Positions 22,130-35,400 of a stretch of 64,000 nucleotides of DNA are shown one piece after another. Origin of the DNA: Beaufortia kweichowensis (lineage: Eukaryota; Chordata; Actinopteri; Cypriniformes; Gastromyzontidae); NCBI GenBank assembly GCA_019155185.1, contig CM032802.1:6176501-6240500 (forward strand), given 5' to 3'. Numbering within the stretch: position 1 is the stretch's first letter; each line of letters begins with the position of its first letter. The notes under the pieces were generated by a model. That model was given only the letters and a program-made list of their open reading frames with translations. It had not been told where the DNA came from and did no database searches. A program made the position numbers and the translations under genes.

Positions 22130-25100
22130 ATGCTTCTCCTTCTTCACACACTCCTGCTTATTCATTATCTACATGCAAATGAACAAACTCTTTGCCGAAT
22201 GATGAGAGACCCTGAATACCCGCTGCTGTTCAGGAATGGAGACATAAGTATTGGGGCAATTTTTGCAATCCACAGCAAATTAACATTACCTTCATTTGAG
22301 TTTAATGAAAAACCACGGTTTCTATCATGCTCTAGGTTTGTTGCATTGAAAACAGTTTAAGAATTTTTTGAAGATTTAGCCAGGAAAACTGTTAAACTAC
22401 TGAAACATAGTTTGTATCCAATTCTAAATATTTTAACTGTTTGTGAAATTTAAGAAGTATACAAATGAATGTCATTTACTCTCACATATGTGTGCTTTTT
22501 AATTTATGTTTAGCAAGCCTGTTTAATGTTTTCACAGTGTAAATTTACAAGATTTTCGTGGGGCTCAAACCATGATCTTTGCCATTGATGAAATCAACAA
22601 CAGTGATAGTTTGCTCCCAAATGTTTCTATTGGCTATAGAATACATGATAATTGTGGATCAAGACTGACATCAATGAGTGCAATTATGGCATTGATGAAT
22701 GATCAGGAAATTGAAGACGAAGACAAATGCAATGGACAATATTTTACAAATGCTGTTATAGGGGAACCTCAGTCTTCTGCTTCAGTGATTCTCTCCAGAA
22801 CTACAGGACCTTTTAAAATCCCAGTGGTAAGAGACAATAACAGCAAGCTTTTGATAATTACAGACTGATGGATGTTTCAATGATTCTTGTGCTTTCTTTT
22901 TCAGATAAGTCCTTCAGCCACATGTGAGTGTCTCAGTAATAGGAAGGATTTTCCCTCTTTTTTCAGGACTATTGCTAGTGATTATCATCAGAGCCGAGCA
23001 CTCGCTTACATAGTAAAACACTTCGGCTGGACTTGGGTTGGAGCTGTAAACAGTGATAATGATTATGGAAACTATGGAATGGCCATATTTCTTGATACAG
23101 CAGAGAAGGAGGGGATTTGTGTAGAGTACTCAGATAAATTTCAGCGAACAGAGACAGAAAAAATAAAAAAAGTGGTACAAAGAATAAAGCAAGGCACTGC
23201 AAAAGTGGTTGTTGCATTCATGACAAGTTTTGAGATGTACAGTCTACTTGAGCAATTTAATATTCAGAACGTCACAGGCCTCCAAATTATTGGTGTAGAG
23301 GCATGGATGACTTCAAGTAGTATGATTGCTCCATTTAGTTTTCGTGTGATGGGAGGGTCACTGGGGTTTGCAGTGAGAAAAATTAGTATTGATGGGTTTG
23401 CAGATTATGTTATAAAAGCATTTTGGGACACACATTTTCCATGCTCGCAGAAAGACAGCAATGCATCTCAATATCAATTAAATTGTAATAGATATCAGGA
23501 TCTACTTGTGCTGAAAAATTACAATAAAGATGTGCCTGAACAAAGATATGCAAGTAATGTATATAAAGCAGTGTATGCTGTGGCTTATGCACTACACAGT
23601 CTGCTCAAGTGCAAAGAACAAGAAGGTTGTGAGAAAGATCTGACAATACAACCACAACAGGTAAAACTATCATCTAGGTTGATTAAAAGAAAAAAAGATC
23701 CCCTTATTTGTGTTTACCAATGTGTTAAAACGCCTCAGTGATAATACTTCGAAATACTGTTTCTCTAGGTGGTTGATGCTCTAAAAAATGTCAATTTCAC
23801 AGTAAAGTTTGGAGATCGTGTGTGGTTTGACAGCACTGGTTCTACAGTAGCCCAGTATGAAGTTGTGAACTGGCAGCAGGATTCAGATGGATCATTGCTG
23901 TTTAGGCCGGTGGGTTATTATGATGCTTCACTGCCCCCTGACCAGCGCTTTGTGCTCGACACTAAAAACATAATCTGGACTGGAGGAAAACAAGAGGTAA
24001 AAAGCACTTACCTTTTCCTGTACCCCAAAAAATTATATTTGTAAAATACACTATTGAATGTGAATGATTTTGATGCAAGTAACTCTGTAAATCAGTTGCT
24101 GTAAATATTTTAAAGACCTTTTTTTGAACAGATTTAACATTTAGATTTCATAACATTAACTGGCATCTAAAATGCAGAAATGTCCAAGTAGCAATCCAGT
24201 TGTATCAAGCAGACACAAGCATCAGCGTAAAGTGTTAAAATGGCCCAGAGCATTTAATTGAATTGCTGTTTTTAATGCAGTTTTTAAAAAAATCATTTTT
24301 CATACAGAAGCCAAGGTCTGTGTGTAGTGAGAGTTGTGCTCCAGGCACTAGGAAGGCTGTACAGAAAGGAAGACCTGTCTGCTGTTATGACTGTATTCCA
24401 TGTGCAGAAGGAGAAATCAGTAATGAGACAGGTAAACTTCAGACCAAATCAAAGTTTCAAAGAAAATTGGTTAGTTGCTCTTTTTGTGTTTTCCTTTTAC
24501 TGTTCAGGATGCCGTATTTTAGCAACGGAGTTCATACTTGAAATATTTTTCCCTATGTATCAAACTATAGTGATCACAACTTTCTTTCCAGATTCAAATA
24601 ACTGCATGCAGTGTCCAGGGGAATACTGGTCTAATGCTGAGAAAAATAAATGTGTGTTAAAGACTGTAGAGTTTCTGTCATTTACAGAAGTTATGAGTAT
24701 AGTGCTAGTCTTTTTCTCTCTGTTTGGAGTAGGAATAACTGTACTGATCACAGTGCTGTTTTACAGTAAGAAGGACACCCCCATAGTAAAAGCCAACAAC
24801 TCAGAGCTGAGCTTCCTGCTGCTCTTCTCATTGACTCTGTGTTTTCTCTGTTCACTTACTTTCATTGGTCGTCCCACTGAGTGGTCCTGTATGTTACGTC
24901 ACACAGCATTTGGGATCACTTTTGTCCTCTGTATCTCCTGTGTTCTGGGGAAAACAATAGTAGTGTTAATGGCATTTAAGGCCACACTTCCAGGAAGTAA
25001 TGTCATGAAATGGTTTGGGCCTTTACAACAGAGACTCAGTGTTCTTGCCTTTACACTTATACAGGTTCTTATCTGTGTGCTTTGGTTAACAATATCTCCT

Positions 25101-25505
25101 CCTTTCCCTATACAAAATATGAACTACTTAAAGAAGAAGATCATTCTTGAATGTAGTTTAGGTTCAGCTGTTGGTTTCTGGGCTGTTCTGGGTTATATTG
25201 GTCTACTGGCTCTCTTGTGTTTCATTTTGGCTTTTCTGGCTCGAAAGCTGCCTGATAACTTCAATGAAGCTAAATTCATCACATTCAGTATGCTCATATT
25301 CTGTGCTGTGTGGATCACATTTATACCAGCTTATGTCAGTTCTCCTGGAAAATTTACTGTAGCTGTGGAGATATTTGCTATTTTAGCATCAAGTTTTGGT
25401 TTATTATTCTGTATATTTGCACCTAAATGTTACATCATCCTGTTTAAACCTGAACAAAATACAAAACAACATTTGATGGGAAAAACACAAACTAAGTCCT
25501 ATTGA
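22130..25505 (+). CDS. OlfC-3, V2R-like olfactory class C GPCR (intact)
   Basis: Exons: 22130-22335, 22538-22826, 22905-23660, 23769-23996, 24308-24431 and 24592-25505, 838 residues. The chosen start gives a signal peptide MLLLLHTLLLIHYLHA and matches the conserved first Met of the paralogues. In-frame ATGs at 22106 and 22121 lie closer to the TATA box and are possible alternatives. It is the most divergent N-terminal half of the array: MMRDPEYPL in exon 1, VNLQDFRGAQ in exon 2, DKCNGQYFTNAV and KFQRTETEKIKK in lobe 2. The pocket has Glu (GVEAW). Extracellular loop 1 is RPTEW and loop 2 IQNMNYLKKK. The tail ends TKSY. AATAAA is at 25507. No disabling change is seen. Confidence 0.92.
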
Positions 25506-25512
25506 AAATAAA

Positions 25513-26174
25513 ATGACTTGGAAATATAAACATTGTAGTAAGTATTTTTCTCATAATAATATATTCCCAAAATACACTTAGTGTAAAGTAGAAAACTGAA
25601 TTTGGATGTAAAAAAGTACAATAACCACTCTAATGAATAAATTGTTCATTGAAATCCCATATTAAAGGGGTTCTTAAACCATCTCAACATATTGTATTAC
25701 ACCCAATACACAAAATAATGATCTTTGCAAATAGCATCATATAACCCGTTTAAACAGCACATGTACAGTTTCACTGGATATCCCTCTCTTCAAGGAAGCT
25801 CAAAATAACTAGAGTTAATTTCTCAATTTTAGAGCCCTATCTTAGGTGCTTTGCAAAGCGTCCATGCACACCATGTCAGTTTAGCTGGCATTTAAGAGAT
25901 GGATGAAAATGAGGTAATTTCCCCCAAAGAGGTGAAAGAACTCTTCCAGGCAATAGATCTTGTCCTGTGTTCAACAAAGCAGATGGCCTGTGATGCTGGC
26001 TTTTACATTTGCTGCTTATCTTTCCTGTTTCTGTCAGCCTGACCTTATTGCCTTTCACCTTCACAAAGTCCATGAATACAGTCCTAGCTCTGTTGTGACT
26101 CCAGGTCATCCAAAAGTGTTACATTTATGGGGGTCATATGTTGTTATTTCTTGTTTTAATTTTTCTCAAGTGTG
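25513..26174. other. intergenic after OlfC-3, no gene seen
   Basis: No receptor exon. A segment near 25690-25750 (CCAATACACAAAATAATG and following) resembles 27575-27625, so the two flanks of the transposon at 26181 may share an older repeat. Confidence 0.4.
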
Positions 26175-26180
26175 TTATGT

Positions 26181-27121
26181 TACGGTGGCCGAGAGAGCTC
26201 AACGCGCTGCAAATTAAGAAAACACATGCAAATAGAAAAAACATCTTCATTAGTTTGACAACACATGCAAAGCAAAGAAAAGTCCACAACACTTGCAAAT
26301 AGAAAAGCGCTGCAAAAGTCCACAACACTTGCAAATGCTGCAAAGTCCACAACACTTGCAAATAGAAAAAGCAGCTGCAAAAGTCCACAACACTTGCAAA
26401 TAGAAAAGCTGGCTGCAAATAGCACCGACCACAACGGAAATGTTTCAAGGGGACCCAAATAAGTGTGAACCCTACTGGGACCTGCTTATTGTTTAATTTT
26501 CTACTCGCCAGTGTTGTTAATGACTTGAAAGGTGATTTTTGCGTATAATTGCCTTTTTATATTAGTAGCCTAAATAATCTGACATGGTACACAATGTTGA
26601 ACGTTATATTGTTGAACATAAAGCAACATATACTGACATATATTAAAATGTCACTGCCATAGTTTTGTCTCAATATGCACACCAGTAATGCCCCCAGTGA
26701 ACGTTTATAAAAGCCACTTAAATGCCCTTATTGAACTTATTTAAGGTTAATAGGCTAAACCCTGTCTGTAAAACTGGGCCATAATGTTCGTCACTTATTT
26801 GGGTCCCCTTGAAACATTTCCGTTGTGGTGGTGCTATTTGCAGTGCGTTTTCATTTGCAAGTGTTGTGGCGTTTTCTATTTGCAAGTGTTGTGGACTTTT
26901 GCAGCGTTTTCTATTTGCAAGTGTTGTGGACTTTTTTGCAGCGTTTTCTATTTGCAAGTGTTGTGGACTTTGCAGCTGCTTTTTCTATTTGCAAGTGTTG
27001 TGGACTTTGCATTTGCAATGTGACTTTTGCAGCGCATGTGTTGTCAAACTAATGAAGATGTTTTTTCTATTTGCATGTGTTTTCTTAATTTGCAGCGCGT
27101 TGAGCTCTCTCGGCCACCGTA
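26181..27121. mobile_element. nonautonomous DNA transposon with long inverted arms and 6-bp target duplication
   Basis: The ends are TACGGTGGCCGAGAGAGCTC and its inverse GAGCTCTCTCGGCCACCGTA. TTATGT stands directly outside both ends (26175-26180 and 27122-27127), a 6-bp target-site duplication. The left arm is 26181-26465 and the right arm 26792-27121. Inside each arm a unit of about 22-30 bp containing CACAACACTTGCAAATAGAA (or its inverse) is tandemly repeated four to five times. The central 326 bp are unrelated to the arms. No transposase frame is present; open frames in the arms are by-products of the repeats. The superfamily is not determined. Confidence 0.85.
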
Positions 27122-27127
27122 TTATGT

Positions 27128-27995
27128 AGCTGTTTGTGCAAGTATAAGATTTGCAGAGTTACAAAGCTCAAACTCTCAATCCCAAAGAGATATTCTTTGT
27201 TAACGTTAAGGCTCAGCCACGCCTTCCTAAAACGACTTGTTGAAACACACCCCACATTTCTACGTCAGTCTGTTGTGGCAGATTTTCTTAACCACCCAAA
27301 TGTATACGCAAAGAAATAAGGCGTTATCGCTGTGGTGTTGTTGCCACTGGCGCCGCCAAATTGTAAAAACGCTGGGTTTTTCATATATGATAAGGGGCGT
27401 AACATTTCTGCCACACGCCACCTGTATTCGCTGGCCAATCAGAGCACACCACGCAGAACAATGAGCTTTGTAAAAATCGACGGGTTTCAGAAAGGCGGGG
27501 CATCATCAGGAGCAACAATAATCTACGGTATGTGTAAAATAATGACTTGTGTAAACACGTAAACACATTGCATTAAACCAAATACACAAAATAATGTTTT
27601 TTTTTAGAACCATCATATGACCGCTGTAACCAGAGGATTTTTACAACTTCATGACTGCCTACAATAACAATTGGTAACAGTGTCATCTATTGATGTAAAA
27701 TATTTTTGATTACTTATATTTCCTATTGTCATTAGCTCAGGTCATGATGCAGGTCCCAATGAAACCCCGAAACGATTAAAATAATGTTTATACTTCTAGT
27801 CAATCATCATTCAAATAAAAGCTTTTAAAATGTTTTTTTTGTTTTGTTATATTAGTGAGCATCCCACTAGATAAAGTGAATTAAAATGGGCTTCTTATCC
27901 AGAGGTACCTAAAGAAAGGTACCTAGAAATGAAGAATTATATACAGCAACCATTTGTGAGATCTATTAATACAATTGTAGCATGCAGCAATCCAG
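27128..27995. other. intergenic, probably repeat-derived, no gene seen
   Basis: 27130-27560 is GC-richer, with several CpG sites and segments such as TAAGGGGCGTAACATTTCTG and CTGGCCAATCAGAGCACACC that look like a dispersed fish repeat. No coding domain is recognised. The rest is AT-rich and featureless. Confidence 0.4.
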
Positions 27996-28241
27996 CACTG
28001 TTAAATTTAAAAGATCCTGGGGGAACCATGTAAGGTTCTTCACACTGCCACACCAGCAGAACCGTCAGGAGGAGGGGGTTCTCTGAAGAACCATTACCAG
28101 TCTTGGCAGTTCTTGCAAAAACTTAATTCTTGAAGCACTTTAATTTCAGTTCTGAAGTTCCCCAGGGAACCTTCTGATGGTTCCGCCGGTAGTGTGAAGA
28201 ACCTCAAATGGTTCCTCCAGGATCTTTCAATTTTTACAGTG
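27996..28241. mobile_element. palindromic MITE (AAGATCCTGG / GGTTCTTCACACT arms)
   Basis: The left half reads CACTGTTAAATTTAAAAGAT and later AAGGTTCTTCACACTGCC. The right half ends with the inverse (GGTAGTGTGAAGAACC, ATCTTTCAATTTTTACAGTG). It has a foldback structure of about 246 bp without coding capacity. Confidence 0.7.
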
Positions 28242-28570
28242 AATATTTAAAGATTTATGTATAGCTTAACAAATTACTACCCTCTGATTGCGTAGTTCTT
28301 CCTTATTTTGCAGTGTATCACTGTTTTAAAAGGGTGTCAACTACCAGTTAAATTAACAAAAACAACATTTTTCTTTTTTTCTTGAAATGTAATTTTCATG
28401 CAAAAAACTGGAAAGTTGTAATCCAGTTGTTTAATTGTGGACTATTAAGGATGATAACAAATTACACTTATTTATACAGTATGTTTTCATTTTTCTTTCT
28501 AAAATAAATACTGAATTGTGAAGATTGTACACAGATGTCTATTCCAGCCCTGTTTGATGTGACTGACGCT
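28242..28570. other. intergenic before OlfC-4, no gene seen
   Basis: AT-rich. The part just before the promoter resembles the same region of OlfC-6, 8 and 10, reflecting tandem duplication. Confidence 0.45.
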
Positions 28571-28625
28571 CTGCCCCATGAGGTCATTGGCTACGTATTG
28601 TTTATCTATATTATGGCTATAAAAA
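28571..28625 (+). promoter_or_regulatory. OlfC-4 core promoter
   Basis: CTGCCCCATGAGGTCATTGG at 28571-28590 followed by CTACG, ATCTATATTATG, and TATAAAA at about 28618, 69 bp before the chosen ATG. Confidence 0.75.
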
Positions 28626-28686
28626 CACCCATTACAGAATCAGGGTCAATTACATTTTGAGGTTTCAGATGAGCTCAGTCTTTGGG

Positions 28687-31600
28687 ATGCTTTTATTTCT
28701 TTACCCACTCCTGCTTTTCCATCATCCTAATGCAAAAGCAGAAAACACTCTTTGCCGAATGATGGGAGACCTTAAATACCCGCTGTTTTCAAAGGATGGA
28801 GACATAACTATAGGAGCAGTTCTTCCAGTTCACACTAAGGAAACATTACCTTCATTTGAATTCACGAAAAAACCTCAACCTTTATTATGCTCCGGGTCTG
28901 TTATATTACCAACTTTTCAGAAAACAATACAGCAGATAATGATTTAAAACAAACGTATTTGTCTAACCAGCAGGTTTAATGTTTTTACAGTGTGAGTCTG
29001 AGAGATTTTCGTCTTGTTCAAGCCATGATATTTACAATTGAGGAGATAAACAAAAAAGAATTTTTGCTGCCGAATATTTCTGTTGGCTATAGAATATATG
29101 ATACATGTGCTTCAAGACTGTCTTCTATGAGTGCGATTATGACTGTAATGAATGGTCAGGAGTTTGAAACAGATGACAGATGTAATGGACAGTCTCCTAT
29201 ACATGCTATCATAGGAGAAACAGAGTCTTCAGCTACAATTATTCTGTCCAGAACTACAGGACCTTTTAAAATCCCAGTGGTAAGAAGCAAAAACAGTAAA
29301 GACTTAATTCAGTTACCAATTTGATTACTGTTTCACTGTTTTTTTGTGATTTTTTTTTTAGATGAGTCATTCGTCTGCATGTGAGTGTCTCAGTAAAAGG
29401 AAAGATCATCCCACTTTCTTCAGGACTATTGCTAGTGATTTTCATCAGGGCAGAGCACTTGCACTTATGATTAAGCATTTAGGCTGGTCTTGGGTTGGAG
29501 CTGTAAATAGTGATAGTGATTATGGAAACAGTGGAATGGAAATTTTTCTGAATGCAGCCAAAAAGGAGGGGATTTGTGTAGAGTACTCTGTGAAATTCTA
29601 CCGAACAGAGCCTGAAAAACTCCGAAAAGTGATCAACACTATGAAACAAGGCACAGCGAAAGTGATTATTGCATTTGTTTCATTAGTTGAGATGGGATTA
29701 TTAATTGATCAGTTAAATATCCAGAACATTACAGGTCTTCAAATGATTGGAGTGTTTAGTTGGATAGCTGCAAAGACTTTGATCACTTCAAACACTTTTC
29801 GTGTGATGGAAGGGTCACTGGGGTTTGCACTGAGAAAAATCTATATTGAAGGATTACCTGATTATATTAATAAAACATTCTGGGAAACAGCTTTTTCATG
29901 CTCAGAAAGAGATAAGAATTTATCTCAAACTGAATTAAACTGCAACAGATATGATGATTTATTTGTGCTTAGAAATTACAATGAAGATGTGCCTGAACAA
30001 AGATATTTAAGTAATATGTACAAGGCAGTGTATGCTGTGGCTTATGCACTACACAGTCTGCTCAAGTGCAAAGAACAAGAAGTCTGTGAAAATGCCCTGA
30101 CAATACAACCACAACAGGTAAACAAACAGAGAATGATTATGAGGTAAATTGCCTAAATGATAGTGTTATAAATATGTCTTTTCTAGGTGGTTGAGGCATT
30201 AAAGAAGGTAAATTTCACAGTAAAGTTTGGAGATCGTGTGTGGTTTGACAGCACTGGTGCTGCAGTAGCCCAGTATGAAGTTGTGAACTGGCAGCAGGAT
30301 TCAGATGGATCATTTCAGTTTAAAGCAGTGGGTTATTATGATGCTTCACTGCCCCCTGACCAGCGCTTTGTGCTCGACACTAAAAACATAATCTGGACTG
30401 GAGGAAAACTGGAGGTAAAAACCATCAACCTGTTTAGCTTACATGGTTTGTTTGAACTGGGGAAACATAATTTAATTAAAAATAATAATACACAAAGGTA
30501 TAGTAAAATGTAGAGGATCTTGCATTTGACATAATATGAATTAACTAATTTGTAAAACAAACAAATTAATGTTTGTAATTTGTAGGTGTCATAGGTGGGC
30601 AGGGATACACATTCTCGCTAATAGACAACATTTATCATGAAACTTAGTTTATGTTTACTTTTATAGAAATAAAGCAGAAAATATATTAAAATCTAAGGCC
30701 AGTTTTGTAATGTTTTTTTTAATTGTCTGTGTAAATAACTGAATGTACATGCATTATTTATGTTTCCATGTAGAAGCCAAGGTCTGTGTGTAGTGAGAGT
30801 TGTGCTCCAGGCACTAGGAAGGCTGTACAGAAAGGAAGACCTGTCTGCTGTTATGACTGTATTCCATGTGCAGAAGGAGAAATCAGTAATGAGACAGGTA
30901 AACTTCAGACCATCACAAAGTTTTAATCACAATAGTGTTTTTTTAATCTTCAGGATGTAGTATGTTATCAAATAATTGGTGATCACAACTTTCTTTCCAG
31001 ATTCAAATAACTGCATGCAGTGTCCAGGGGATTTTTGGTCCAACACTGAGAACACTGAATGTGTGTTAAAGACTGTAGAGTTTCTGTCATTTACAGAAGT
31101 TATGGGTATAGTGCTAGTCTTTTTCTCTCTGTTTGGAGTAGGAATAACTGTACTGATCACAGTGCTGTTTTACAGTAAGAAGGACACCCCATAGTAAAGC
31201 CAACAACTCAGAGCTGAGCTTCCTGCTGCTCTTCTCATTGACTCTGTGTTTTCTCTGTTCACTTACTTTCATTGGTCGTCCCTCCGTGTGGTCCTGTATG
31301 TTACGTCACACAGCATTTGGGATCACTTTTGTCCTCTGTATCTCCTGTGTTCTGGGGAAAACAATAGTTGTGTTAATGGCATTTAAGGCCACACTTCCAG
31401 GAAGTAATGTCATGAAATGGTTTGGGCCTTTACAACAGAGACTCAGTGTTCTTGCCTTTACACTTATACAGGTTCTTATCTGTGTGCTTTGGTTAACAAT
31501 ATCTCCTCCTTTTCCCTATAAAAATATGAACTATTATAAGGAGAAGATCATTCTTGAATGTAGTTTAGGCTCAGCTGTTGGTTTCTGGGCTGTTCTGGGT

Positions 31601-31912
31601 TATATTGGTCTACTGGCTCTCTTGTGTTTCATTCTGGCTTTTCTGGCTCGAAAGCTGCCTGATAACTTCAATGAAGCTAAATTCATCACATTCAGTATGC
31701 TCATATTCTGTGCTGTGTGGATCACATTTATACCAGCTTATGTCAGTTCTCCTGGAAAATTTTCTGTTGCTGTGGAGATATTTGCTATTTTAGCATCAAG
31801 TTTTGGTTTATTATTCTGTATATTTGCACCTAAATGTTACATCATCCTGTTTAAACCTGAACAAAATACAAAACAACATTTGATGGGGAAAACACAAACT
31901 AAGTCCTATTGA
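28687..31912 (+). pseudogene. OlfC-4, V2R-like receptor with two 1-base deletions in exon 6
   Basis: Exons: 28687-28895, 28991-29279, 29362-30117, 30187-30414, 30774-30897 and 31001-31912. An in-frame ATG at 28669 is an alternative start. Exon 6 is 912 nt against 914 in the paralogues. One C is missing from the C run at about 31186-31190 and one A from the A run at about 31195-31198, in the first intracellular loop (SKKDTPIVKANN). The frame meets TAG at once, cutting the protein after TM1; without the lesions 839 residues would be made. The ligand pocket has Phe (GVFSW) in place of the usual Glu. Exon 5/6 reads GDFWSNTENTEC where most copies have GEYWSNAEKNKC. Two homopolymer losses within 10 bp suggest either a young pseudogene or read errors. 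AATAAA is at 31914. Confidence 0.8.
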
Positions 31913-31919
31913 AAATAAA

Positions 31920-32320
31920 ATAACATGGAAAAATAAACATGGCACTAATGTTTTTTTTTTTTTGGTTAATAAAATATTAATATAATATATTGGGGTAAAT
32001 CAAAAGATAATTACAAATGTATTTAGCATTTTGTCCATTAGACAAAAATATGTGCAAAATATTTATGTTAATATTATTTATAAACATACCTAAAATAAAA
32101 AAAGATTTTAAAATGTTAAAAAAATATATAATATCTAATGTGTAAAAAATGTAGTTCAGATGGATTTTGTAGTGCATTTTTTTGTGTATTCTCATTATGT
32201 GCAGTGACAGTTATCAAATTAAAGTTAAATGGATTAGAGGAAAAATACAGAGCCTTGTTTCACTGACATGATGCACTGAGAAAAACACGTTGCATTGTTG
32301 CAATTTGCAATCTGTCTCAT
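31920..32320. other. intergenic before OlfC-5, no gene seen
   Basis: Very AT-rich spacer of 0.4 kb; no exon or transposon recognised. Confidence 0.5.
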
Positions 32321-32324
32321 GCCC

Positions 32325-32380
32325 TGCCCTATGAGGTCATTGGCTACAACCATTCATCCATATTAATTATGTCTATAAAA
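32325..32380 (+). promoter_or_regulatory. OlfC-5 core promoter
   Basis: TGCCCTATGAGGTCATTGGC, TACAAC, CATTCATCCATATTAATTAT and TCTATAAAA, with TATAAAA at 32374-32380. An ATG at 32369 overlaps the TATA box and cannot be the start of translation. Confidence 0.8.
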
Positions 32381-32440
32381 GTGCAAATATGGTATCAGGA
32401 CAACTGCATTTGGCATGTGCATTTTAGCTCAATCTTTGGA

Positions 32441-35400
32441 ATGCGTATGTTTCTTTACAAACTCCTGCTTTTCCATTGCCTTCATGCAAAGACGGAAAAC
32501 ACTTTTTGTCAAATGATGGGAGATCCTAAATACCCGCTGCTATCAAAGGATGGAGATATAAATATTGGAGGACTTTTCGCAATTCACAGACAGGAAACAT
32601 TATCTTCGTTTGAGTTTACACAAAAACCTCAGTTTCTGTCATGCTCCAGGTGTGTTATATTGGAAACTATTTAGGAAACATTAAGTAGATAATGTATTAC
32701 AAACATTTGTTTACGAGAATACATTTGATCATACCTATGAATTCATGATACAAATGCAAATTAACACAACATCTGGACTATACCATTGTTTATGTATGAT
32801 ATACATCAGAACAAATATCTTTTATTTTACTGTACCAACTAATTCATTTAACTGCTATTAAACCTGCTGTTAATATCTTCACAGTGTAAATCTAAGAGAT
32901 TTTCGGATGGCTCAAATCATGACCTTTGCCATTGAGGAGATTAACAGAAATAAAACTTTGCTCCCAAATGTTTCTATTGGCTATAGAATTTATGATACAT
33001 GTGGTTCAAGACTCTCATCTATGAGTGCAAATATGGCGGTAATGAATGGTCAGGAGTTTGCAGCAACACAAAAATGTAATGGACAGACTCCTATACATGC
33101 TATCATAGGAGATACAGAGTCTTCCACCACAGTGACTCTCTCTAGAACCACAGGACCTTTTAAAATCCCAGTGGTAAGAAGCAAAAACAGAAGAAGCTTA
33201 ACACAATTGACAATTTTCTATCTGTTTAAATGTTTCCTGTGTTTTGCCTTTCAGATAAGTCCCTTAGCCGCATGTGAGTGTCTCAGTAACAGGAAGGATT
33301 TTCCCTCTTTCTTCAGGACTATTGCTAGTGATTATCACTACAGTGAAGCACTTGCACACATTGTTAAACACTTTGGCTGGTCTTGGGTTGGAGCTGTAAA
33401 CAGTGATAATGATTATGGAAACTATGGAATGGCCACATTTCTGAAAATAGCCCAAGATGAAGGGATTTGTGTAGAGTACTCTGTGAAATTTTACCGAACA
33501 GAGCCTGAGAAAATAAAAAAAGTAGTAGATGTGATAAAACAAGGAACTGCAAAAGTAATTGTTGCATTTATTTCATTTCTTGATATGGGATTACTAATTG
33601 AGCAGTTAAGTATTCAGAACATCACAGGCCTTCAGATGATTGGTTCGGAAGCATGGATAACAGCCAAGGATTACATCAATCCAAACAGTTTTCGTATACT
33701 GGGGGGAGCACTAGGGTTTGCAGTAAAAAAAATCCATATTGAAGGGTTTGCTGATTATGTAATTAAATCATTCTGGGAAACAGGTGTTTCATGCTCAGAA
33801 AAAGATGGGATTTATTCTCAAGCTGAATTAAATTGCATCAGATATCAGGATCTACTTCTGCTGAAAAACAACAATAAAGATGTACCTGACCAAAGATATG
33901 CAAGTAATGTCTATAAAGCAGTGTATGCTGTGGCTTATGCACTACACAGTCTGCTCAAGTGCAAAGAACAAGAAGGTTGTGAGAAAGATCTGACAATACA
34001 ACCACAACAGGTAAACAAACAGAGTGCAAGGCATAAGGAAATTTAAAAAGGATGTGACTCTATTTTTATTTATCAGTGCATCTAATAGCTACAATGACAA
34101 TGCAAAACATTTCTTCACTAGGTGGTTGAGGCTCTGAAAAACGTAAATTTCTCCATAAAGACAGGCGATCATGTGTGGTTTAACAGTACTGGTGCCACTT
34201 TGCCCCAGTATGAACTCTTAAACTGGCAGCAGGATTCAGATGGATCATTTCAGTTCAAACCAGTGGGTTATTATGATGCTTCACTGCCCCCTGACCAGGG
34301 CTTTGTGCTCGACACTAAAAACATAATCTGGACTGGAGGACAACTGGAGGTAAATTATATTTATTATTTATTCTACAGGGTTTAAGTAAACTGGAACAGA
34401 ATGTGACTAAACAAATAACTTAGAACAGTGCCAATCCATTTTTTTTAAGTTCTGCTTCTGTTCTTTGTTCAGGACAAATAATGTGGTTGCCACTATTTTA
34501 CTACACTATTTTCTTTTACATTTTAAATTAAGCAAAAAAAAGTCTGGCCTCTGTAATGGTTGGTACATGGAGACGTTTAGCAAAAGGACAAATATTTATT
34601 TACATTTGTATAAGTATAACATCACATCTGTTTCTATATATTCATGATTACTATGGGTCCTATTGTATTTGCATAATCACATCATGTTATGCTGCAAAAC
34701 TGAAATCTGAATCTGTTTTAAATATTGTCTTGTCAAAATTCTAAAAAATAATTTATGTATAATGTTTTTTTTTTCATGTAGAAGCCAAGGTCTGTGTGTA
34801 GTGAGAGTTGTGCTCCAGGCACTAGGAAGGCTGTACAGAAAGGAAGACCTGTCTGCTGTTATGACTGTATTCCATGTGCAGAAGGAGAAATCAGTAATGA
34901 GACAGGTAAACTTCAGACCATCACAAAGTTTCAAAGAAAATTAGTGAGTTGCTCTTTTTGTGTTCTCCTTTTACTGTTCAGGATCCAGTTTCTTAACAAA
35001 GGAGTTCATAAATGAAATACTTTACCTTTTGACTCTAACTATAGTGATCACAACTTTCTTTCCAGATTCAAATAACTGCATGCAGTGTCCAGGGGAATAC
35101 TGGTCTAATACTGAGAAAAATAAATGTGTGTTAAAGACTGTAGAGTTTCTGTCATTTACAGAAGTTATGAGTATAGTGCTAGTCTTTTTCTCTCTGTTTG
35201 GAGTAGGAATAACTGTACTGATCACAGTGCTGTTTTACAGTAAGAAGGACACCCCCATAGTAAAAGCCAACAACTCAGAGCTGAGCTTCCTGCTGCTCTT
35301 CTCATTGACTCTGTGTTTTCTCTGTTCACTTACTTTCATTGGTCGTCCCACTGAGTGGTCCTGTATGTTACGTCACACAGCATTTGGGATCACTTTTGTC

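Noticed and set aside
26134..27129. Cysteine-rich open frames (repeated FASVVDF, ICKCCGL)
   Set aside because: They are translations of the tandem units in the transposon arms and run antiparallel in the two arms, so they are not genes.
27134..27566. Several overlapping open frames of 60-76 codons in a GC-richer block
   Set aside because: No domain, conflicting frames on both strands and a repeat-like composition; treated as dispersed repeat sequence.
32369..32371. ATG at 32369 as the start of OlfC-5
   Set aside because: It overlaps the TATA box (TATAAAA at 32374), so it cannot be in the mRNA. The Met at 32441 gives the signal peptide and the common 209-nt exon 1.
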